Of a DNA stretch of 29,091 nt, positions 23,133 to 29,091 are shown piece by piece; positions within the stretch are counted from its first letter, which is position 1; each line of letters starts with the position of its first letter. A program made the translations under genes and the position numbers. The notes under the pieces were generated by a model. That model had not been told where the DNA came from and searched no databases. It was given only the letters and a program-made list of their open reading frames with translations. Source of the stretch: Fimenecus sp964527585 (GTDB lineage Bacteria > Bacillota > Clostridia > Oscillospirales > Acutalibacteraceae); assembly GCA_964527585.1 (NCBI GenBank), contig CAZGPE010000019.1, positions 1 through 29,091 on the forward strand, given 5' to 3'.

Positions 23133-25544
23133 TTACTGTGTTATTGCCGTAGATTTATTTTCGGTCTTATTTTCGATAATACAGTTTATTTTTCCGTTCC
23201 TTTTAGTTTTCTCCCTATTCAATGCAAGATTAAGAACTTCTCTTACATTATTTACCGGAACGAACTCAACCGCATCTAATACAGCGCTGTCAAATTTCTT
23301 AATATCCGGCAAATTCTTTTCGGGAATAATAACTGTTTTAATTCCCGATTTATATGCCGCCATAGACTTTTCTTTAAGTCCGCCGATTGCGAGAACTCTT
23401 CCGGTAAGCGTAACTTCACCCGTCATCGCTATACTCGATTTAACGCTTGCACCGGAAAGCGCCGAAACCATTGCACATACAATTCCGATACCTGCCGAGG
23501 GTCCGTCTTTCGGAACCGCACCTTCGGGGAAATGAATATGAATATCTTTGGTTTTGTAAAAATCGGAATCAACGGAATAATCATCCGCTGCACTTCTGAT
23601 AAAACTGTATGCGGCTCTTACGGATTCTTTCATTACATCACCGAGTGAACCGGTCAGTTCCAATTTTCCGCTTCCCTCAACAGCAACCGCTTCGATTTGA
23701 AGCATTTCTCCGCCTACGGATGTCCAGGCAAGTCCGTTTACCACACCGATTTCATCATCTTTCGGCAAGCCGCTGTCCGAATATTTTACCGGACCGAGAA
23801 TTTCTTCAAGATCGCTTTTATTTACCGTTATTTTTCCGTCATATCCTTCGGCAAATTTAACCGCCTGTTTACGCAAAACTTTCGCAACGGTTCTTTCCAA
23901 TTTTCTTACTCCGGCTTCTTTTGTATATCCGTCAATAATAAGTTTAAGCGCATCATCTTTGATTTTTACCTGAGATGATTTAAGACCGTACTGAGCAAGT
24001 TGCTTAGGAACAAGATGCTTTTTCGCAATTTGGAATTTTTCCTCAAATGTATAACTGTATATTTTGATTATTTCCATTCTGTCTCTCAACGGTGCGGGAA
24101 TAGCCGAAACATCGTTAGCGGTTGTTACAAAAAGAACTCGGCTTAAATCGACGGGAATATCAATATAATGGTCTTTGAAGGCATTGTTTTGTTCGGGATC
24201 AAGTGCTTCAAGCAAAGCCGATGAAGGATCGCCTTTATAATCGCTCGAAAGTTTGTCAATCTCATCAAGCAAAATCAACGGATTCATACTTTTCGAACGC
24301 TTAAGCGCATTTATTATGTTTCCCGACATCGCACCGACATAAGTTCTCCTGTGTCCACGGATTTCCGCTTCGTCTTTCACTCCGCCGAGAGAAATTCTCT
24401 CGTATTTTCTGTTCATAGCATGAGCCAAAGATTTTGCTATTGAAGTTTTGCCGACACCGGGCGGTCCCGCAAGACAAATAATCTGTCCTTTAATATCGGG
24501 AGAAAGTTTTCTTACCGCAAGCAATTCGAGTATTCGTTCTTTTACCTCTTTAAGTCCGTAATGTTCTTTTTCCAGAACAGCGGAAGCCTTTTTTATGTTC
24601 AGGTTATCTTTCGTGTATGTATTCCAAGGCAGAGAAAGTACCTCTTCGAGATATGTTCTCGAAACCGCACTTTCCGTACTTGCGGACTGAAGCCTCGCAA
24701 ATCTGTCGCACTCGGCAAGAAGTTTTTCTTCGTCTTCTTTTCCCAAGTTGATTTTCATTATTTTTTTGCGGAACGCTTCTGCTTCCGATTCCGGAGAATC
24801 ATCTCCGTTCAATTCGATCGAAATCGCTTTCATTTGCTCACGCAAATAATATTCACGCTGATTTTCTTCCATTTGATCTTGAACCTTTCTGTTTATACGG
24901 TTCTCGATTTTATGGATTTCGGTTTCCGACATAAGAAGTTCGGAAAGTTTTTGAAGGCGTTTGATAACATCGCATTCCGAAAGGATTGTTTGCTTGTGTT
25001 GATATTCAATCGGCAAATTCATTATTATCGTATCTGCCAATTCGTCTAATTCGTTGCAACCGATAATCTCGATATCGGTCTCGGTCGTAACGCTTGAACA
25101 ATGTGCCGCATAATGCGCATATATATCTCTTAAACTCCTGATCATAGCGGTTTTTTCCGTAGGGTCCATATCAGGCAAAGTTATCTCGTTGAGTTTGTCA
25201 ACTGTTGCTATAAAATACGGTTTTACCGCTTCCATTGATATAAATTTCGCCCTGTATTTTCCTTCGACAACAACACGGAAAACATCACTTCCCGGCATAC
25301 GAACTATTTGCTTGATTTCGCAAACGGTTCCTATATCATATAAATCTTCTGCGGTTACATCGTCTTTTTGAATATCTTTTTGTGCAACAAGAAACACATT
25401 CTTTTTCGAAGCCATAGCAGCCTTTACCGCCGCAACGGATTTTTTTCTGCCGACATCGAAATGAAGAGTTTCTCTCGGAAAAATAACAAGTCCACGCAAC
25501 GCAACCAGCGGCATGGAAACAATTTCCGTATTTATAAAATCCAT
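23133..25544 (-). CDS. lon: ATP-dependent protease LonA
   Basis: A cytoplasmic quality-control and regulatory protease of 803 residues. The LAN substrate-binding domain is at about 9-205 (MPLVALRGLVIFPRETL), followed by a coiled coil. The AAA+ module has Walker A GPPGVGKT (360-367) and Walker B ILLDEID (424-430). The protease domain has KDGPSAG (Ser683) and GGLKEK (Lys726). All catalytic parts are present. A Lys/Asn/Thr-rich tail of about 30 residues after the domain (KRNGKINCIIENKTENKST) is slightly unusual. The ATG follows CAGGAG. It opens the run, with a promoter at 25606-25634. Confidence 0.97.
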   Translation of the reverse strand: MDFINTEIVSMPLVALRGLVIFPRETLHFDVGRKKSVAAVKAAMASKKNVFLVAQKDIQKDDVTAEDLYDIGTVCEIKQIVRMPGSDVFRVVVEGKYRAKFISMEAVKPYFIATVDKLNEITLPDMDPTEKTAMIRSLRDIYAHYAAHCSSVTTETDIEIIGCNELDELADTIIMNLPIEYQHKQTILSECDVIKRLQKLSELLMSETEIHKIENRINRKVQDQMEENQREYYLREQMKAISIELNGDDSPESEAEAFRKKIMKINLGKEDEEKLLAECDRFARLQSASTESAVSRTYLEEVLSLPWNTYTKDNLNIKKASAVLEKEHYGLKEVKERILELLAVRKLSPDIKGQIICLAGPPGVGKTSIAKSLAHAMNRKYERISLGGVKDEAEIRGHRRTYVGAMSGNIINALKRSKSMNPLILLDEIDKLSSDYKGDPSSALLEALDPEQNNAFKDHYIDIPVDLSRVLFVTTANDVSAIPAPLRDRMEIIKIYSYTFEEKFQIAKKHLVPKQLAQYGLKSSQVKIKDDALKLIIDGYTKEAGVRKLERTVAKVLRKQAVKFAEGYDGKITVNKSDLEEILGPVKYSDSGLPKDDEIGVVNGLAWTSVGGEMLQIEAVAVEGSGKLELTGSLGDVMKESVRAAYSFIRSAADDYSVDSDFYKTKDIHIHFPEGAVPKDGPSAGIGIVCAMVSALSGASVKSSIAMTGEVTLTGRVLAIGGLKEKSMAAYKSGIKTVIIPEKNLPDIKKFDSAVLDAVEFVPVNNVREVLNLALNREKTKRNGKINCIIENKTENKSTAITQ

Positions 25545-25605
25545 ATATTCAACTCCTGTTTTTTTGAGCCTATTTACCGATTATCAAAAGATAGTATCAA
25601 TTAAA

Positions 25606-25634
25606 ATTATATAATATTTTGCCGTATACTGCAA
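25606..25634 (-). promoter_or_regulatory. sigma-A promoter of lon
   Basis: On the minus strand TTGCAG (25629-25634) and a perfect TATAAT (25606-25611) are 17 bp apart. Just downstream TATC-TTTT-GATA is a small inverted repeat. I see no CIRCE or CtsR box. Confidence 0.7.
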
Positions 25635-25725
25635 TAAAAAGTTGAAAATCTTTGTAGAGTTTTGTCAAATCCGAGATGATTTTTCTGTGCAAAAAAACAA
25701 CAATCCATATAAAAAGGCAAAATAT

Positions 25726-25753
25726 AAAGTCCGCAGTTTATTCTACGGACTTT
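25726..25753. terminator. Terminator overlapping the exonuclease gene end
   Basis: An 11-bp stem (25743-25753 with 25726-25736, one G-U) with a 6-base loop. The stem begins inside the last codons of the exonuclease gene (stop at 25738-25740). The minus-strand tail is ATATTTTGCC, and the plus-strand tail is seven T. Confidence 0.82.
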
Positions 25754-26622
25754 TTTTGCTTTTTATCATGTCTCGGATCTTTGGGAACAATCTCCGAAAA
25801 TGTGCGTTTAATGTCAATTCTGTCAAAGTATTTCTTACATCTGATGCATACTCTGAAATTCTTATCGCATTTCGGACAGTAAAATTCCGCTCTGAAAGAA
25901 TTGTTGATAAATCTCCATTTTTTCTTTTTAACAACCTTTCCTCCGCAGGTATCGCAAAAACATTTGAATTTGCTTCTGTCAAGCGCAGGGTCATTTATAT
26001 CTTTTATAATGTAAGGCTTAAAATAAAGTCTTTTATAAAAATTCTCATCGCACTTTCTTATATACTTCGTAATTTTTTCGGAATCATAAACTTTTTTTAT
26101 ACATTCAGCCGTCATAAGACTGTCATCAAGAGCCCTATGATGTGCGAAATCATCGGGATTTACTCCCAATTTCTCGCAGGCGGCGGCAAGTCCGATTTGC
26201 TGACCGTTCGGAGAGTCGATAAAAGACTGACAGTATTTTTGCGCATCGGCATAATTGTTTATGAACGGCAAATAATCAAGATTGAAAAAATACTCGAAAT
26301 TTTTAACCAATACTCTTATATCACCGTCTCCCCAAGAAAAAAAGGTGTTTTCTTCCTCACCGAGCCACTCGGAAAACTTTTCAATCGCTTCGGAAAAGAT
26401 TATTCCCGACGAAACATCCTCATTGGTAATATGAGTTAAATCTTTAACCCGTCCACGAAGTTTTTTACTTATCTGCGGTTTTACGATTATAGATACCGTA
26501 TCTTTTATATTAAAATTTTCATCAAGCTTTACAGCGCCGATTTCAATGACCTCATTAAAAAATTCGCCGTACTTTTTACAGTAAGCGGTATTCCATTCGA
26601 GATCCATTATCACATATTGCAA
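25738..26622 (-). CDS. DEDDh 3'-5' exonuclease with C-terminal cysteine-rich region
   Basis: A 294-residue DnaQ/RNase T-like exonuclease. Exo I is IMDLEW (Asp and Glu), Exo II includes WGDGDIRVL (Asp), and Exo III is HHRALDDS (His and Asp), so all five DEDDh residues are present. The C-terminal third carries three Cys pairs, CDTC, CPKC and CIRC, which should bind zinc, plus a basic tail. It trims RNA or DNA ends, but which is unknown. The likely start is TTG 26622 (giving M-QYVIMDLEW), seven bases after GGAGT, because relatives begin with MQY-like sequence directly before the Exo I motif; the in-frame TTG at 26640 precedes the site. Transcribed divergently from the GH95 gene. Confidence 0.85.
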   Translation of the reverse strand: MQYVIMDLEWNTAYCKKYGEFFNEVIEIGAVKLDENFNIKDTVSIIVKPQISKKLRGRVKDLTHITNEDVSSGIIFSEAIEKFSEWLGEEENTFFSWGDGDIRVLVKNFEYFFNLDYLPFINNYADAQKYCQSFIDSPNGQQIGLAAACEKLGVNPDDFAHHRALDDSLMTAECIKKVYDSEKITKYIRKCDENFYKRLYFKPYIIKDINDPALDRSKFKCFCDTCGGKVVKKKKWRFINNSFRAEFYCPKCDKNFRVCIRCKKYFDRIDIKRTFSEIVPKDPRHDKKQKKSVE

Positions 26623-26655
26623 TTGAATGACTCCAATCAATAAATTAACTGTATA

Positions 26656-26684
26656 AATATATCACATTTTGTATTCAAATACAA
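26656..26684 (-). promoter_or_regulatory. Putative promoter of the exonuclease gene
   Basis: On the minus strand TTGTAT (26679-26684) and TATATT (26656-26661) are 17 bp apart. The -35 box lies within the palindrome at 26669-26684. Confidence 0.5.
26669..26684. repeat. Palindrome between divergent exonuclease and GH95 genes
   Basis: TTGTATT-CA-AATACAA is an inverted repeat with 7-bp arms. It overlaps the exonuclease promoter and is 18 bases from the GH95 -35 box, so it is positioned to bind a regulator. Confidence 0.55.
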
Positions 26685-26702
26685 TACTCAATGATATTTG
26701 AT

Positions 26703-26730
26703 TTGACATTTTTCCCGTATAATATATAAT
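26703..26730 (+). promoter_or_regulatory. sigma-A promoter of the GH95 gene
   Basis: TTGACA (26703-26708) and TATAAT (26725-26730) are 16 bp apart. An additional TATAAT at 26718-26723 is too close to the -35 box to be used. GGAGAAAAGG then leads to the ATG at 26764. Confidence 0.75.
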
Positions 26731-26763
26731 TTATTTTAGAAATTTACAATTCGGAGAAAAGGT

Positions 26764-29028
26764 ATGAACAATAAAATTTGGTATAAGTCCCCTGCAAAAT
26801 ATTGGACGGATGCGATGCCCATGGGTAACGGTTCGCTGGGCGGTATGTTTTTTTGCGGCGATAAAAAAGACAGAATCGCTCTCAATCACGATACCCTCTG
26901 GACAGGACATCCGAGCAGAATTAAAAAAGACGGCGCTTTGAAAAGCTTTGAAACCGCCAAAAAATACGCTCTTGAAAACAATTTTTCAGCAGCACAAAAG
27001 GAACTCGGAGATAACTTTCTTACTTGTTGGTCTCAGGCATATTTACCTTTAGGCGATTTGTTTATCACCCACAATTCTCTTTTTGCAACAGCTAAAAACT
27101 ATTCGAGAGCGCTTGACATTTCATCCGCTGTACTTAGCTGCGAATATGATAGAAAAGCAATACATTTTACCAAAGAAGCGTTTATTTCAAATCCTTCGGA
27201 TGTTTTGGTGTATAAAATTTCCTCGTCTGCCCCTTCCGATTTTTCGGTAGATTTTGTTTGCAAGATAAAAAGCACCAAATCGGTCGGTAACTCCGAAATC
27301 ACGGTTGACGGAATCTGTCCGAGCGACTCCGATGCTTTTTCCCCGAAATACCCGTGTAATTCTTTAATTTATTCCCCCGAAAAAGAGGATCAGGGTGTTT
27401 CATTTACAACAGCGGTAAAAATCGAAACAAACGGAAAATCAATCGCAAAAAACGGGAAAATCAAAGTTTCCGGCGCAACACAAACCGTCATTTATCTTTG
27501 CACAAAAACAAATTTCGTCAACGGTCTTACCGCTTGTTGCGACAGCACCGTTAATTGCAAAAAAGATTGTCTTGAATGTATTGAAAACGCTGCAAAAAAA
27601 GGTTTTGACGGGCTGAAAAAAGAACATATTGAAGATTATACCGAATATTATTCAAGAACTTCTTTCTCTCTCAAAACCGGCAGCGAAAACTCCGCTTTAC
27701 CGACAAACGAACGGCTTTACGCTTTCAAAAACGATAAAAGCGATTTGGAAATTTACGAATTGTTTTGGAATTTTGCTAAATACCTCACAATTTCTTCATC
27801 GAGATGCAATTCAACAGCCACGAATCTTCAGGGAATTTGGAGTGAAAACCTTAAAGCTCCGTGGAATTCAAATTACACAATAAATATAAACACAGAAATG
27901 AACTATTGGCCTACTCTTACTTTTAATATGCCGGAAATGATGCAACCGTTATTTGACCTGATAAAAGTAATAAGTGTTACCGGAGAAAAGACCGCCGAAG
28001 ACTATTACGGTGCAAAAGGATTTGTCGCTCATCACAATTCTGATATATGGGGATTTTCCGCTCCTACTCAGGGTGATACGCAGTGGGGATTTTGGTCAGG
28101 CGGTTCAGGTTGGCTTTGCCACAGTCTTTTCGAATATTATGAATTCACTCATGACAAAAATTTTCTTAAAGATTTTGCTTTACCGATCTTGAAAAAAGCA
28201 AGTGAGTTCTATTCCGATATTTTGACCGATATCGGCGGTAAACTCAGTATATGTCCCGCTACATCTCCCGAAAACACTTTTAAGCACAACGGAAAAACCG
28301 TGTCGGTTTCAAAGTCATCCGCAATTCTCGATACTATAGTTCTCGACTGTTTTACAAATTACATTAAAGCGTGTGAAATAACGGATACCTGCGACGGATT
28401 TACAAATAAAATAAGAAATCAGGCAAAACAAATAAAACCTTTTTCAATCGGGTCAAAAGGTCAGCTTCTTGAATGGGACAGCGAATATCCCGAATGTGAT
28501 GAACATCACCGCCATGTATCCCATCTTATAGGACTTCATCCGTTTAATTTCATAAATGAAAATGACACACCGGAATTTTTCGAAGCCTGTAAAAAAGCTC
28601 TTGAAATTCGAGGAGATGCCGGAACCGGTTGGAGTCTCGCATGGAAAATAAATTTTCATGCAAGGCTTAAGAACTCAGAAAAAGCGCTTAAACTTCTCAA
28701 TATGCAATTAAATCCCGTTGTTTCAAGAAAAAAGTCCGGATTCAATTACGGAGACGGCGGCGGAACATATATAAATCTTTTCGACGCACACCCGCCTTTT
28801 CAAATCGACGGAAATTTCGGTGCGGCAAGCGGTATAAACGAAATGCTTGTTCAATCCGACGGAAAAACAGTCCGTCTTCTCCCCGCTCTTCCGAAAGAAT
28901 GGGATTGCGGAGAAGTACACGGCTTCAGAGTTAAAGGAAACGCAACCGTGGATTTCTCTTGGGAAAACGGAAAAATCAGCGAATACCGTCTTTACACAGA
29001 TAATACCGATCTTGAAGTTATCTGTTAA
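26764..29028 (+). CDS. GH95-family glycoside hydrolase (likely alpha-L-fucosidase)
   Basis: A 754-residue inverting glycosidase of family GH95, which removes alpha-1,2 fucose (some members act on alpha-L-galactose) from glycans. It has the N-terminal beta-domain (about 1-280; PMGNGSLGGM and NHDTLWTG are typical) and the (alpha/alpha)6 barrel with NYTININTEMNYWP (Asn374, Asn376), QLLEWDSEY (likely acid Glu570) and PFQIDGNFG (Asp682). A C-terminal beta-domain completes it. No signal peptide is present, so it should act inside the cell on imported oligosaccharides. It stands alone, with a consensus promoter, a possible operator and a terminator. GH95 in a gut anaerobe fits host or plant glycan use, but the exact sugar is inferred. 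Confidence 0.93.
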   Translation: MNNKIWYKSPAKYWTDAMPMGNGSLGGMFFCGDKKDRIALNHDTLWTGHPSRIKKDGALKSFETAKKYALENNFSAAQKELGDNFLTCWSQAYLPLGDLFITHNSLFATAKNYSRALDISSAVLSCEYDRKAIHFTKEAFISNPSDVLVYKISSSAPSDFSVDFVCKIKSTKSVGNSEITVDGICPSDSDAFSPKYPCNSLIYSPEKEDQGVSFTTAVKIETNGKSIAKNGKIKVSGATQTVIYLCTKTNFVNGLTACCDSTVNCKKDCLECIENAAKKGFDGLKKEHIEDYTEYYSRTSFSLKTGSENSALPTNERLYAFKNDKSDLEIYELFWNFAKYLTISSSRCNSTATNLQGIWSENLKAPWNSNYTININTEMNYWPTLTFNMPEMMQPLFDLIKVISVTGEKTAEDYYGAKGFVAHHNSDIWGFSAPTQGDTQWGFWSGGSGWLCHSLFEYYEFTHDKNFLKDFALPILKKASEFYSDILTDIGGKLSICPATSPENTFKHNGKTVSVSKSSAILDTIVLDCFTNYIKACEITDTCDGFTNKIRNQAKQIKPFSIGSKGQLLEWDSEYPECDEHHRHVSHLIGLHPFNFINENDTPEFFEACKKALEIRGDAGTGWSLAWKINFHARLKNSEKALKLLNMQLNPVVSRKKSGFNYGDGGGTYINLFDAHPPFQIDGNFGAASGINEMLVQSDGKTVRLLPALPKEWDCGEVHGFRVKGNATVDFSWENGKISEYRLYTDNTDLEVIC

Positions 29029-29052
29029 AATCTTATTACGGAACAGCCTTGG

Positions 29053-29091
29053 AAACTCCAATCGCAGATATGCCGATTGGAGTTTTTTGTT
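29053..29091 (+). terminator. Terminator of the GH95 gene
   Basis: A 12-bp stem (29053-29064 with 29074-29085) with a 9-base loop runs into TTTTTTGTT at the window end, 24 bases after the stop. Confidence 0.92.

Noticed and set aside
25642..26439. 265-codon plus-strand reading frame opposite the exonuclease gene
   Set aside because: The opposing frame has all DEDDh motifs; this one has no recognisable domain or ribosome site.
26718..26723. First TATAAT as the GH95 -10 box
   Set aside because: It is only 9 bp from TTGACA; the second TATAAT at 26725 gives workable 16-bp spacing.
1..29091. CRISPR arrays, insertion sequences, toxin-antitoxin or phage-defence genes
   Set aside because: Looked for spaced repeats, transposase and nuclease motifs on both strands and found none.

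Overview
The window looks like core chromosome of a low-GC, spore-forming, anaerobic Firmicute of the class Clostridia, possibly a gut Oscillospirales/Ruminococcaceae-type organism. The evidence is Spo0A and SpoIVB, a PHP-containing DnaE, strong GGAGG-type ribosome sites, SLH wall-anchoring domains and a GH95 fucosidase-type enzyme suited to host or plant glycans. The species is inferred and cannot be fixed from this sequence. I saw no transposase, integrase, phage gene or CRISPR array.

Layout. 1-55: the 5' part of a tRNA-Pro. 271-2834: a membrane-inserted M28 peptidase, a 79-residue orphan protein and an alpha/beta-hydrolase esterase. 2998-4116: prfB, without the usual internal frameshift. 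4187-9016 (minus): three cell-wall genes, namely a GHL10/DigH-like lipoprotein, an AMIN-like plus Amidase_3 amidase, and a secreted SH3b/GH73 glucosaminidase with three SLH repeats. 9073-9363: a DUF1294 membrane protein. 9407-11093 (minus): a cadherin-like membrane-anchored protein, a zinc-ribbon protein and a chloramphenicol-acetyltransferase-like gene broken by a frameshift. 11183-13546 (minus): a polar amino acid ABC importer (binding lipoprotein, permease, ATPase) behind a promoter overlapped by repeats. 13736-13822: tRNA-Leu(UAA). 13902-16132 (minus): spoIVB then spo0A, the classical sporulation synteny. 16304-25544 (minus): a long tightly packed run lon-engB-lysA-dnaE-pfkA-aroK. 25738-26622 (minus): a DEDDh exonuclease with a cysteine-rich tail. 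26764-29028 (plus): a GH95 glycosidase.

How the parts work together. The wall cluster reads as a sequential peptidoglycan-dismantling set: the amidase strips peptides, the DigH-like enzyme may cut the denuded glycan, and the glucosaminidase cuts glycan at the S-layer side. lon-engB-lysA-dnaE-pfkA-aroK joins proteolysis, ribosome assembly, lysine/wall precursor synthesis, replication, glycolysis and aromatic biosynthesis in one mostly overlapping series, with an internal promoter before pfkA and a terminator after aroK. Most transcription units are delimited by clear hairpin-T-tract terminators, often bidirectional between convergent genes, and by close-to-consensus sigma-A promoters spaced 16-17 bp.

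Nothing here is convincingly a wholly new system. The best leads are the DigH-like/amidase/glucosaminidase cluster, the degenerate Spo0A receiver, the frameshifted CAT-family gene and its cadherin-like/zinc-ribbon partners, and the repeat array over the ABC importer promoter. There is no gene-free stretch over 300 bases; the largest gaps (for example 56-270 and 16133-16303) hold only promoters, terminators and AT-rich sequence.
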